DNA from: an uncultured Elusimicrobia bacterium
Lineage (GTDB): Bacteria > RUG730
Reading direction: 5' to 3'
DNA length: 32,043 nt
Assembly (NCBI GenBank): GCA_900321865.1
Contig: ONXP01000031.1
Coordinates: 1 to 32,043 of the forward strand
Shown: positions 17,131-25,165 of the stretch, one piece after another
Position numbering within the stretch: the stretch's first letter is position 1
How the letters are laid out: each line of letters starts with the position of its first letter
Notes under the pieces: generated by a model
Database searches by the model: none
Seen by the model: the letters and a program-made list of their open reading frames with translations, nothing else
What the model was told of the DNA's origin: nothing
Position numbers and translations under genes: made by a program

Positions 17131-17323
17131 TATTAAAAAATTTCTTGGTTTTGAAAAAATTTATTCATTTTTTAACTGTTTAAAACTCAAAAATATTCGC
17201 AAAATAATTAAAAATTCTAAAAATTTAACTAAAGTTTTGTATGTAAAATTTATAATAAAAATTTTATAAATTGAAAAATATATATATAATATTGGAAAAT
17301 ATAATATTTGGGGTTTGGTATAG

Positions 17324-18877
17324 ATGGATAAAAATACTGTTATAGCTGGAGTTTTGTCTTTTTTAATAATTTTTGCTTGGATGAATTATGCGAATAAAAA
17401 ACAAAATAAAATTTATAACTCTAACTCTGCCAATGAAATACAAAAAATAAACGAAGATGGATCTATAAAATTCGTGGAAAATTCTGAAAATAATAATAAA
17501 AGTGATGAGGAATATAATTTTACCTTAGAAAATGAAAATCAAAAATTAGTATTAGATAAAAATGGAAATTTTAAAAATATATTTTTAAAAGAAAAAAATG
17601 GAAATTTTATTGATTTAGCATATAAAAATTCTAATTATCTAAATATTTCTCCTAAAATTATTTATAATAAAACATATTTTTCGGACAAAAATTCTCTCAA
17701 CCTCACGGGAAAAATGGAAAATAATTTAGAAGTCAAAATGCTCATAAATTTTTCTGCTAAGCCTAATTATTTAAATAATAAATTAATTCTAAAAAACATT
17801 TCTGACAAAACTATAAAAATAGAAAATTTTTCAATAAATTTAGGAAATGGAATTAATACAGATGAAAATATTCCAGAAAAACAGAAAATTATGAATATGA
17901 ATTTATCATATTTGACAGATAATAAACTTTTTAATAAAAAGAAAAAAATGAAGTCAGGAATAAATTTTGTTCAAAATTCATGGATTTCTCTTTCAAACCA
18001 CTACTTTTTAATTTCAATGATTGATAAGAATAACTTTTTTAACAAAATAAATATTATAAATAAAAATATTCCCTCCATTTCATACATTAAAGATATTGTA
18101 ATTAACCCAAACGAAACTATAAATATTGATTTTGATACTATTTTTACTGACAAAAATTATAAACTTTTGAAATCTTTTGGCATACAATTAGAAAAAAATG
18201 TATCTCTTGGTTTTTTTAATTTTATAGGAAAAGCACTTTTGTTTACATTATTTTTTTTACAAAATATTACAGGAAATTATGGACTTGCTATAATTATTTT
18301 AACTTTAATAATTCAATTTATTCTTTCACCTCTTAATATAAAAAGCATTTCATCAATGTCTGCTTTAAAAACATTGCAACCAAAACTGAATCTTATAAAA
18401 GAAAAATATAAAGATGATCCTAACAAAATGAATTTAGAAACTATGATGTTATATAAAAAAGAAGGTGTTAACCCTTTTGGGGGATGTTTACCTATGCTTA
18501 TTCAAATTCCAATATTTTTTGCTCTATTTAATGTTATCAGAAATTCTGCAGAACTTAGGTATTCCCCTTTTATTTTTTGGATAAAAGATTTATCTAGGCC
18601 TGATACTATCACAAAAATCAATAATTTTTCAATAAACATTCTTCCAATATTTATGTGCATAACTATGTTTTTTAGTCAAAAATTAAATATGGCATCTAGT
18701 TCTAACTTATCTCCTGAAGAACAAAATATGAACAAAACATTATATTTTATGCCTGTAATGTTCCTTTTTATTTTTTGGAATTTTCCTTCTGGATTAGTTT
18801 TATATTGGATAGTTAGTAATATTTTTACAATATGTTTAAATTTATATATAAAAAAAAGATTAGGTTTTAACAAATAA
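17324..18877 (+). CDS. yidC: Membrane protein insertase YidC
   Basis: YidC inserts and folds inner-membrane proteins, alone or with SecYEG. The 517-residue protein has an N-terminal membrane anchor (residues 5-20), a large Asn/Lys-rich periplasmic domain (about 25-290) and the conserved insertase core (about 295-510) with GNYGLAIIILTL, NPFGGCLPMLIQIPIFFALF and FPSGLVLYWIVSN. This three-part architecture is the Gram-negative type. At the position of the groove arginine (Arg366 in E. coli) the sequence has Gln331. The gene stands alone rather than in an rpmH-rnpA-yidC cluster. Upstream, GGGG about 10 bases from the ATG is a weak ribosome-binding site; TATAAT occurs at 17285-17290 and 17300-17305, but no good -35 accompanies either. 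Confidence 0.96.
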   Translation: MDKNTVIAGVLSFLIIFAWMNYANKKQNKIYNSNSANEIQKINEDGSIKFVENSENNNKSDEEYNFTLENENQKLVLDKNGNFKNIFLKEKNGNFIDLAYKNSNYLNISPKIIYNKTYFSDKNSLNLTGKMENNLEVKMLINFSAKPNYLNNKLILKNISDKTIKIENFSINLGNGINTDENIPEKQKIMNMNLSYLTDNKLFNKKKKMKSGINFVQNSWISLSNHYFLISMIDKNNFFNKINIINKNIPSISYIKDIVINPNETINIDFDTIFTDKNYKLLKSFGIQLEKNVSLGFFNFIGKALLFTLFFLQNITGNYGLAIIILTLIIQFILSPLNIKSISSMSALKTLQPKLNLIKEKYKDDPNKMNLETMMLYKKEGVNPFGGCLPMLIQIPIFFALFNVIRNSAELRYSPFIFWIKDLSRPDTITKINNFSINILPIFMCITMFFSQKLNMASSSNLSPEEQNMNKTLYFMPVMFLFIFWNFPSGLVLYWIVSNIFTICLNLYIKKRLGFNK

Positions 18878-18911
18878 AATTTATAAAAATTTTTCAAAGT
18901 TAGATTATTAA

Positions 18912-18986
18912 TTTTTGATTCTGGAATTTTTATAATTTTTTGTAAATTTTATTTACGAATAATAAAAATTGTGAAAGAATCAAAAA
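18912..18986. terminator. Nested inverted repeat between convergent yidC and thiE
   Basis: Three nested arm pairs share one centre: 18912-18922 with 18976-18986 (TTTTTGATTCT and its complement), 18925-18933 with 18962-18970 (AATTTTTAT), and 18942-18946 with 18952-18956 (GTAAA/TTTAC). The whole can fold as an extended interrupted hairpin. It fills most of the 112-base space between two genes pointing at each other, so a two-way terminator is the natural reading, although it is AT-rich and partly chance pairing. It ends 4 bases before the last base of thiE. Confidence 0.5.
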
Positions 18987-18989
18987 ATA

Positions 18990-19619
18990 TTAAAAAAACT
19001 TTTCTTGATACTCTTTTATAGTTTTTGACATATCATCACTTTGGACAGTATCAGAAATAGCAGAAACCATATCTGCTCCGTTTAAAATGACTTCTTTTAC
19101 ATTATTAAGTTTAATTCCGCCTATTGCAACTATAGGAATTTTTAATTTATTCAGATTTATATAATTTTTTATATCTTTTAATAACTGTAAACCCAAAGGT
19201 TCCCCAGCATCTTTTTTAGTCAATGTTTTATAAACTGGGCCTACTCCCACATAATCTACATTATAAAAAATCGCTTCTTTTACTTCCTCTATTGAATGAA
19301 TAGAAATTCCTATAATTTTATTTTTTGGCAACAATTTTCTTACTATACTTATAGGTAAATCTTCCTGACCTATGTGAACCCCGTCAGCATCCACAGCCAA
19401 AGCAATGTCTACTCTATCATTTATCAAAAATTTTGTTTCTTTATTTATAGATTTAATGATTTCTTTTAACTCTAAAGCTTCCTGATACATTTTTTTAGAA
19501 TTGTTTTTTTTATTTCTGTATTGTATCACTTGACATCCTAAAGAAGTTGCAATTTCTACATCTTTTACATTTCCTCTTTTCGTAAGAATTTCATCCGTAA
19601 TAAAATAAAAGCCTTTCAT
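18990..19619 (-). CDS. thiE: Thiamine-phosphate synthase
   Basis: ThiE joins the pyrimidine pyrophosphate (HMP-PP) and thiazole phosphate to give thiamine phosphate. The 209-residue protein shows the family order: YFITDE, VIQYRNK, INDRVDIALAVDADGVHIGQEDLP, IIGISIHS, YVGVGPVYKTLTKKDAGEPLG and IPIVAIGGI followed by NGADMVSAISD. All are phosphate- or substrate-binding TIM-barrel loops of ThiE. The usual QxRxK substrate motif reads QYRNK here. The ATG at 19619 is preceded by AGGA at about 10 bases. It follows thiM by 24 bases, forming a two-gene salvage operon; thiD, needed to make HMP-PP, is not in the window. Confidence 0.96.
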   Translation of the reverse strand: MKGFYFITDEILTKRGNVKDVEIATSLGCQVIQYRNKKNNSKKMYQEALELKEIIKSINKETKFLINDRVDIALAVDADGVHIGQEDLPISIVRKLLPKNKIIGISIHSIEEVKEAIFYNVDYVGVGPVYKTLTKKDAGEPLGLQLLKDIKNYINLNKLKIPIVAIGGIKLNNVKEVILNGADMVSAISDTVQSDDMSKTIKEYQEKFF

Positions 19620-19643
19620 AACAAAAAATCCTATAATTTTAGT

Positions 19644-20459
19644 TTAAATTTTATCAATTTTTATTTTTGATAAAATTTTCTCTTCACTTAAATTAAACAT
19701 TTCATCAAAGATATTATTTTTCAAATTAGATATACTTTTATTTTTTTCAAAAGCCAATTCACTAGCTATTTCAAAAACTACTAAACCAGAAACTGCCTCT
19801 AATAATACTTTTCCCTTTAAACCTAAAAATGCTCCTATCAAACTACTAGTCATACATCCAGTTCCTACAATATACGACAATTCTTCTATCCCATTATCTA
19901 TTGATATTAAATCCTTTGAATTCCCAATAAAATCCTTTTTGCCTGTTGCAACAAAAACTGTATCATTAAATTTTTTTGATAAATTTAAAATAATATCTTT
20001 CATATCATATTGCACATTTGCTGAATCTACTCCTTTTGTCATGACATCATCCGTAAAAAGCTTTGTTATTTCACTGTAATTTCCTTTTATTACATCAATA
20101 TGATAATTATTAACAATTTTTTTAACAAAATTATTTCTGTATTCTGTCGCTCCATTTCCACATACATCAAAAATTATAGGGATATTTTTTTCATTAGCTT
20201 TTTTTAATGCTAATTCTACAGAAGAAGTTATATAGCTAGTCATTGTCCCCATATTTATTACTAAACTATCAGAAATGCTAGTCATATCTTCTGCTTCTTC
20301 TTTTTCAAATGTCATAACAGGGGAAGCTCCTATAACTTTTACTATATTAGCACAATCATATATTGTTACAAAATTCGTAATATTATGAACCAAGGGATTT
20401 AGTTTTTTTAATTTTTCTACATCTAAAAATATATTTTTTACAATGCTTTCTTTATCCAT
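19644..20459 (-). CDS. thiM: Hydroxyethylthiazole kinase
   Basis: ThiM phosphorylates recovered hydroxyethylthiazole with ATP so that ThiE can use it, a thiamine salvage step. The 271-residue length is normal. Motifs visible are NPLVHNITNFVTIYDCANIVKVIGASPVM (residues 21-49; thiazole site), IKGNYSEI and the ribokinase-like ATP/anion-hole block VGTGCMTSSLIGAFLG near 207-222. GAGG lies 6 bases before the ATG. Nineteen bases upstream ends a strong intrinsic terminator (20478-20507 plus T tract). The leader shows no TPP riboswitch, so how thiM is transcribed is unclear (see findings). Confidence 0.96.
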   Translation of the reverse strand: MDKESIVKNIFLDVEKLKKLNPLVHNITNFVTIYDCANIVKVIGASPVMTFEKEEAEDMTSISDSLVINMGTMTSYITSSVELALKKANEKNIPIIFDVCGNGATEYRNNFVKKIVNNYHIDVIKGNYSEITKLFTDDVMTKGVDSANVQYDMKDIILNLSKKFNDTVFVATGKKDFIGNSKDLISIDNGIEELSYIVGTGCMTSSLIGAFLGLKGKVLLEAVSGLVVFEIASELAFEKNKSISNLKNNIFDEMFNLSEEKILSKIKIDKI

Positions 20460-20467
20460 AGAAACCT

Positions 20468-20507
20468 CAAAAAAAAAGAGAAAATAATAATTATTTATTA
20501 TTCTCTC
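20468..20507 (-). terminator. Intrinsic terminator or attenuator directly upstream of thiM
   Basis: Arms 20478-20490 and 20495-20507 form a 13-base stem with one G-U pair and a 4-base loop. On the minus strand it is followed at once by ten bases of nearly pure T (20477-20468). It closes the long operon that ends with the Spy-like gene at 20540. Because the thiM ATG is only 8 bases beyond the T tract, it may instead act as an attenuator for thiM. Confidence 0.88.
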
Positions 20508-20525
20508 TTATAAAATATTTTATAA
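20508..20525. promoter_or_regulatory. 18-base perfect palindrome abutting the terminator
   Basis: TTATAAAATATTTTATAA is a perfect dyad directly next to the terminator stem, between the Spy-like gene and thiM. It contains only A and T, so chance is a real possibility. If thiM has its own promoter it would lie here, and the dyad could be an operator. Confidence 0.3.
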
Positions 20526-20539
20526 ATTATATAAACAAT

Positions 20540-21001
20540 TTATTTTTCATAAAAACATTCTTTATTTTTACAATAATGTTTACAATGCTTTTTCTTCTTA
20601 TTTCTTTTACAAAAATCTCTGTCACATTTGTTAAAATCTTCAAAACATTCTTGTCTTTTCACTTTTTCTAAAGTATTTAAGACTATAAATTGTATCTTTT
20701 GATCTGAGTTTAAAATTTCTTTTATTTTGTTATCTTTGTCATTTTTCAATTTTAACATTTCTTTTCCAAATTTATCTTTTTTAATATCTTTTTCAGTATC
20801 GAAATCTTTTAAAATTTTTTCAAGTTTTATTTTTTGATCGTCTGTTAAATTTAATATACAAGACATTTTTTCTATTTTACAAGATATTTTCATATCACAA
20901 CATTTGTCAAAATGAGAATTTTTTTTATCTGGTTTTCCAGCGAAAACAAAATTTCCAAAAAGTAAAAACAGACTAACTAAAAAAATTAAAAATTTTTTCA
21001 T
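20540..21001 (-). CDS. Cysteine-rich periplasmic protein with two LTxxQ-like motifs (Spy/CpxP-like)
   Basis: I take the start at the ATG 21001-20999, because GGAGG lies 5 bases upstream. An earlier ATG would put that site inside the gene. The 153-residue protein has a clear signal peptide (cut after FVFA, residue 21). The mature part is mostly helical and charged, with LTDDQ (52-56) and LNSDQ (97-101) about 45 residues apart, like the paired LTxxQ motifs of the periplasmic chaperones Spy and CpxP. Unusually it carries ten cysteines, four before and six after this core, the last in CDRDFCKRN...CKHYCKNKEC. Metal binding or disulfide cross-linking is possible. It closes the long ribosomal-mreBC-metY gene string and is followed by a terminator. 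Confidence 0.68.
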   Translation of the reverse strand: MKKFLIFLVSLFLLFGNFVFAGKPDKKNSHFDKCCDMKISCKIEKMSCILNLTDDQKIKLEKILKDFDTEKDIKKDKFGKEMLKLKNDKDNKIKEILNSDQKIQFIVLNTLEKVKRQECFEDFNKCDRDFCKRNKKKKHCKHYCKNKECFYEK

Positions 21002-21024
21002 ATTTTCCTCCATCAAAAAAATAT

Positions 21025-22302
21025 TTATAGATTATTCAAACTGTTTTCTATATCTTCTCTTAAATCTTCAAAATTTTCTAAGCCAATAGAAATTCTAACA
21101 AGTCCCGGATCTATTCCAGCATCCAAAAGCTCTTTATCTGTCATTTGTCTATGTGTAGTTACAGATGGGCAAAGGCAACAACTTTTTGCATCAGCAACAT
21201 GTGTTTCTATAGCTATAAGCTCTAAATTTTTCATAAATTCACTAGCTTTTTCTCGTCCACCATTTAAAATAATACTTATTACCCCGCTAGCTCCATTAGG
21301 ACAATATTTTTTTGCTAGGGCATAATATTTATTAGACTTTAATCCTGGATAAATTACTTCTTTTATTTTTTCATTTTTTTCTAAAATTTCTGCTATTTTT
21401 AGAGCACTACTAGAATGTCTTTCCATTCTAATTGCTAATGTTTCTAGTCCATTATTTATATAAAAAGCATTCTGCGGAGACTGTATAGAACCAAAATCTC
21501 TCATAAGTTGAGCCGTGCATTTTACTATAAAAGCATTTTCTTTTCCAAACTTTTCTGCATAAACAATTCCATGATAACTTTCGTCAGGTGTACACATTCC
21601 AGGAAATTTTTCTTTATTAGCCAGCCAATCAAAATTTCCAGCATCTACTATAGCACCACCTACTGATATTCCGTGTCCATCCATATACTTCGTTGTCGAA
21701 TGCAAAACTATATCCGCTCCCCACTCTATAGGCCTACAATTAATAGGAGTAGGAAATGTATTATCTACTATTAGAGGAACTCCATGTTTATGTGCAACTT
21801 TTGCAAATAATTCTAAATCTAAAACTGTCAAAGCCGGATTTGATATAGTCTCTCCAAAAATCAGTTTAGTATTTTTTTTAAAAGCTTTATCTAAATCTTC
21901 TTCTTTTGACATCGGAGAAACAAAAGTAGTCTCTATACCCATTTTTTTCATTGTTATAGCTATTAGATTATATGTTCCTCCATAAATACTAGAGGATACT
22001 ATGATATGATCTCCAGCATTCGCTATATTAAATATAGAAAAAAAACTAGCTGCCTGACCGCTAGAGGTGAGCATTGCACTTTTTCCACCTTCTAGATCAC
22101 ATATTTTTTTAGATACTAAATCATTAGTAGGATTTTGAAGCCTCGTATAAAAATATCCACTCGCTTCCAAATCAAATAATTTTGCCATTTCTTCACTAGT
22201 ATCATATTTAAATGTGGTTGATTGAATTATAGGAAGTTGCCTTGGTTCTCCATTTTTAGCTACATACCCAGCATGTAAACATCTCGTATCTATCTTTTGC
22301 AT
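21025..22302 (-). CDS. metY: O-acetylhomoserine sulfhydrylase (PLP-dependent, Cys/Met metabolism family)
   Basis: The enzyme replaces the acetyl group of O-acetylhomoserine with sulfide (or methanethiol) to make homocysteine (or methionine). At 425 residues it has the length of MetY rather than the shorter (~380-400) cystathionine synthases or lyases. Visible are YFYTRLQNPTND (phosphate/Tyr site), SSGQAA, SIYGGTYNL, VDNTFPTP and the PLP-lysine block HSTTKYMDGHG. The C-terminal region THVADAKSCCLCPS and TTHRQM also fits MetY. Methionine gamma-lyase is the main alternative. AAAAGGGG precedes the ATG. Homoserine could come from the hom product; a homoserine acetyltransferase is not in the window. 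Confidence 0.87.
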   Translation of the reverse strand: MQKIDTRCLHAGYVAKNGEPRQLPIIQSTTFKYDTSEEMAKLFDLEASGYFYTRLQNPTNDLVSKKICDLEGGKSAMLTSSGQAASFFSIFNIANAGDHIIVSSSIYGGTYNLIAITMKKMGIETTFVSPMSKEEDLDKAFKKNTKLIFGETISNPALTVLDLELFAKVAHKHGVPLIVDNTFPTPINCRPIEWGADIVLHSTTKYMDGHGISVGGAIVDAGNFDWLANKEKFPGMCTPDESYHGIVYAEKFGKENAFIVKCTAQLMRDFGSIQSPQNAFYINNGLETLAIRMERHSSSALKIAEILEKNEKIKEVIYPGLKSNKYYALAKKYCPNGASGVISIILNGGREKASEFMKNLELIAIETHVADAKSCCLCPSVTTHRQMTDKELLDAGIDPGLVRISIGLENFEDLREDIENSLNNL

Positions 22303-22337
22303 ATTTTTCCCCTTTTAACAACAAATGGTTTTTGATT

Positions 22338-22526
22338 TTATTCTTTAAATTTTAATTTTGTTTTATAAACTTGTTCTAATATCTCATTAAACATTTTTTC
22401 TATATCTTCTTCTGTATACTCATAAGTTGATCTATTCCCGCAATTGCCAAAAATTCTTAATTTTTCCAAAATTTCATCTTTTCTTTTATAAGCTAATCTT
22501 TTAAATCTTTCTACTTTTTCTTCCAT
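22338..22526 (-). CDS. Small conserved-looking protein, unknown function
   Basis: The 62-residue protein is highly charged and predicted helical: ERFKRLAYKRKDEILEKLRI, then GNCGNRSTYEYTEEDIEKMF and a basic tail. From memory, small proteins with the pattern R-F-x-R-[IL]-A-x-K-R ... L-G-N-C-[SG]-N-[RK]-S-x-Y-x-Y-[TS]-E-E occur in Firmicutes genomes and mobile elements, but no function is known to me. AGGAGGG lies directly upstream at good spacing, and the gene sits 8 bases after tatD, so it is very likely translated. It has no membrane segment or signal peptide. Its place between tatD and metY gives no functional clue. Confidence 0.82.
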   Translation of the reverse strand: MEEKVERFKRLAYKRKDEILEKLRIFGNCGNRSTYEYTEEDIEKMFNEILEQVYKTKLKFKE

Positions 22527-22534
22527 TTTCCCTC

Positions 22535-23296
22535 CTAAAAATTAAAGATCCTTAGGACATTTTTATTTGTAATTTCATCTACTTCAATTTTATTTATATC
22601 TTTTTGACGAGAAATTTCATCTCTAACATAAACAGAAAAAGAAGGTTCATTTCGTTTCCCTCTATATGGCACTGGCGAAAGATACGGACAATCCGTCTCT
22701 ATTACTAAATTTTTTAAATCTATTTGCTTTATCAATTCTCTAAGAGGAATATTGCTTTTATATGTTAAAACACCAGATAAACCTAAAACAAAACCTCTTT
22801 CTATAAAAAATTCCGCATCTTTTAAATTTCCAGAAAAAGAATGTATTGTTCCTGAAAGATTTTGATAATTTTTTAAAATATTTTTTAGATCTTCTTTTGA
22901 TTCTCTACAATGTATGATAACTGGCTTTTTTAATGAAACAGCTAAATCTAATTGCATAACAAAAACTTTTTTCTGAATTTCTTTCGGGACTAAATCTCTA
23001 TAATAATCTAATCCTATTTCGCCGATTGCAACTATTTTTTTATTATTTAATATGACACTTTCTAAACTTTTTATCATATCATCTGTCAACTCATAAGCAT
23101 TATTAGGATGTATTCCGACCGCTCCAAAAAATTCTTTTCGATTTCTAATAAAATCAGGCAAAACTTTTAAATACTTAAAATCATATCCAACTTCTAAAAA
23201 CTTAGATATTCCATTTTTTTTTGCATTTTCTATAACAATTTCTCTATCCTTTTCAAAATCATCACTTAATAAATGTGTATGAGTATCTATAAACAT
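22535..23296 (-). CDS. tatD: TatD-family metal-dependent deoxyribonuclease
   Basis: TatD proteins are two-metal TIM-barrel nucleases, implicated in DNA repair and quality control; the family is broad and exact substrates vary. The 253-residue protein has the expected ligands: DTHTHL (residues 3-8), GEIGLDYYRD (92-101), IIHCRES, GTIHSFSG and ETDCPYLSP, in the right order. Length is typical. AAAAGGA precedes the ATG. It lies 11 bases after mreC and 8 before the 62-residue gene, so it is part of the long minus-strand string. No tat secretion genes are nearby, as is usual for this family. Confidence 0.94.
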   Translation of the reverse strand: MFIDTHTHLLSDDFEKDREIVIENAKKNGISKFLEVGYDFKYLKVLPDFIRNRKEFFGAVGIHPNNAYELTDDMIKSLESVILNNKKIVAIGEIGLDYYRDLVPKEIQKKVFVMQLDLAVSLKKPVIIHCRESKEDLKNILKNYQNLSGTIHSFSGNLKDAEFFIERGFVLGLSGVLTYKSNIPLRELIKQIDLKNLVIETDCPYLSPVPYRGKRNEPSFSVYVRDEISRQKDINKIEVDEITNKNVLRIFNF

Positions 23297-23307
23297 AAAA
23301 AATCCTT

Positions 23308-24092
23308 TTAATTTTTTATTACAAAAACATATCTTAATTTCATAAACTCATCATACAAATCTACTAATACTTTTTCTATATTCCCATTATTATTTCTCTT
23401 TATTGAAGAAATTTCTCCAATATAAATTCCACTTTGAAAAACCCCGCCTAGTCCAGAAGTAAAAACTTTATCCCCTAATTCTAAATTATTATTTTTCTTA
23501 TACTCAATTAATTTCATATTAAGGATATATTTATTATTTCCAAACAAAACTCCATATATATTTTTACTAGGGACAAAACAAGAAACATTTGATTTAATAT
23601 CACTAACTAGTAAAACTTTTGAATAGTTTTGATAAACCTCTACAACTTGTCCTACAAGAAAACAGATATCATAATTAAAATAAACAACAATATCTTTTGT
23701 TTTAATGTTCTGATTTTCTCCTACATTGATTATAACAAAAGAACACCAATCATCTAATCCTCTTTCCATTATTTTAGACAAAACAATATTATTTTTTTCT
23801 AAAATTGGAGATTTTAATAAGTCTAAATATTCCAAACTTTTTTGTTTTAAATATTTTTTTTCTTCTAAAAATTTTTGAGAATTATGATAATTTTTCTGAA
23901 AATTCTGAATATTTAAACTAAAATCTTGAATTTCAAATATCTGAGAATTAAATAAAACAAAACTTCCTAACAAATCCTTTATATTACTAATAAAATATGT
24001 CTTATCAAAAAGCATAAAAACAAAACTTAAGAACAAAAAAAAATTGAAATTTTAAAAATTATCGCATCATGTATTTTTCTATTAATATACAA
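23308..24092 (-). CDS. mreC: Rod-shape protein MreC, reading frame interrupted in a T9 run near the 5' end
   Basis: MreC is a periplasmic, membrane-anchored scaffold linking MreB to the peptidoglycan elongation complex. The downstream frame, open from just after the stop at 24052-24054, encodes the coiled-coil and beta domains (VGQVVEVYQNYSKVLLVSD, GDKVFTSGLGGVFQSGIYIGEI). Its nominal TTG at 24036 has no ribosome-binding site. Upstream, TTG 24092-24090 has AAGGGG at 24105-24100 (7-base spacing) and encodes MYINRKIHDAIIFKISIFF, a short basic tail entering a membrane helix. It then meets nine T's (24043-24035) and stops after CS. One extra T would join the two into a 261-residue protein whose helix reads IFFLFLSFVFMLF. 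Transcript slippage, a sequencing or assembly error, or a recent mutation are all possible. Confidence 0.85.
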
Positions 24093-24112
24093 AATAAATC
24101 CCCTTAAACAAA

Positions 24113-25144
24113 TCAAGCATTAACCTGATTTTTTAAACGTTTATTTAATACTATTTGCTCTAAAAATTTCCCTGCACCAAGTGCAACACAATCTAAAGGA
24201 TTATCCGCAATTATAACTGGAAGATTTGTTTTGCTTTTTATCAATTCATCCAAACCTCTAAGCAACGCTCCACCACCAGACAAAACTATTCCTTTATCAA
24301 CTAAATCAGAAGCTAATTCAGCAGGAATTTTCTCCAAAGTAAATTTAATTCCATCTATAACACTTTTTACAGGATCACTTAAAGCTTCTCTTATCTCATC
24401 TGAATTAACTAAAACAGTTCTTGGAAGTCCCAGCATCAAATCACGACCTTTCACTTCCATAGTCATTTTTTCTTTTAAGTCAAAAACTGCTCCTATATTT
24501 ATTTTTACCTGTTCTGCTGTCCTATCCCCTATAAGAAGGCTATATTTTTTACGAAAATATTGAACTATTGCATCATCAAAATGATCTCCAGCTACTCTCA
24601 AAGAATTAGCTATTACCATTCCACCAAGAGAAATAACAGCGATTTCCGTGGTTCCTCCTCCAATATCAACTATCATATTTCCACTAGGCTCGTATATAGA
24701 AATATTAGCCCCTATCGCTGCTGCCATTGGCTCATCTATTAAGAAAACTTCTCTAGCCCCGGCCTGTTCTGCTGATTCTCTAACTGCTCTTCTTTCAACT
24801 TCTGTTATTCCAGAAGGAACTCCTATAACTATTCGTGGATTTATAAAAAACTTCCTATTATTAACCTTTCTAATAAAATATCTAATCATTTCTTCAGTTT
24901 TTACAAAGTCTGCTATAACTCCATTTTTTAAAGGACGATCTGCTACAATATTTACAGGAGTTTTCCCTATCATCTGCTTAGCTTCCTCTCCAACAGCTAA
25001 AACATCTTTCGTATTTTTATCAATCGCTACAACAGAAGGCTCCTTTAAAATTATTCCATCTCCTTTTAAGAAAATAAGAGTATTAGAAGTTCCTAAATCC
25101 ATTCCTAAATCAAAAGAAAAAATATTAGATATAAACGAAAACAA
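24113..25144 (-). CDS. mreB: Rod-shape-determining protein MreB (bacterial actin)
   Basis: MreB forms membrane-bound ATP-dependent filaments that guide the cell-wall elongation machinery, so a rod-shaped or elongated cell is expected. The 343-residue protein has the actin-fold signatures [12 protein letters not shown] (residues 14-25), the [13 protein letters not shown] block, [26 protein letters not shown] and [12 protein letters not shown]. The N-terminal [11 protein letters not shown] is a plausible amphipathic membrane-binding helix. The start is TTG at 25144-25142, with AGGAG about 7 bases upstream. It follows rplQ by 21 bases and precedes mreC by 20. mreD, rodA and a class-B penicillin-binding protein, the usual companions, are absent. 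Confidence 0.98.
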   Translation of the reverse strand: MFSFISNIFSFDLGMDLGTSNTLIFLKGDGIILKEPSVVAIDKNTKDVLAVGEEAKQMIGKTPVNIVADRPLKNGVIADFVKTEEMIRYFIRKVNNRKFFINPRIVIGVPSGITEVERRAVRESAEQAGAREVFLIDEPMAAAIGANISIYEPSGNMIVDIGGGTTEIAVISLGGMVIANSLRVAGDHFDDAIVQYFRKKYSLLIGDRTAEQVKINIGAVFDLKEKMTMEVKGRDLMLGLPRTVLVNSDEIREALSDPVKSVIDGIKFTLEKIPAELASDLVDKGIVLSGGGALLRGLDELIKSKTNLPVIIADNPLDCVALGAGKFLEQIVLNKRLKNQVNA

Positions 25145-25165
25145 ATTTTTCTCCTAAATTTTTTA

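Noticed and set aside
17271-17305. Promoter for yidC at TTGAAA/TATAAT
   Set aside because: Spacing is 8 or 23 bases, neither compatible with a sigma-70 promoter; the AT-richness makes TATAAT common by chance.
20460-20539. TPP riboswitch upstream of thiM-thiE
   Set aside because: The leader is too short and has no thi-box-like sequence; only a terminator hairpin and an AT palindrome are present.
21002-21016. ATG at 21016 as the start of the Spy-like gene
   Set aside because: It would bury the GGAGG site and put acidic residues ahead of the signal peptide; ATG 21001 is preferred.
24231-25157. Plus-strand open frames opposite mreB
   Set aside because: They are shadows of a highly conserved gene with no family resemblance of their own.
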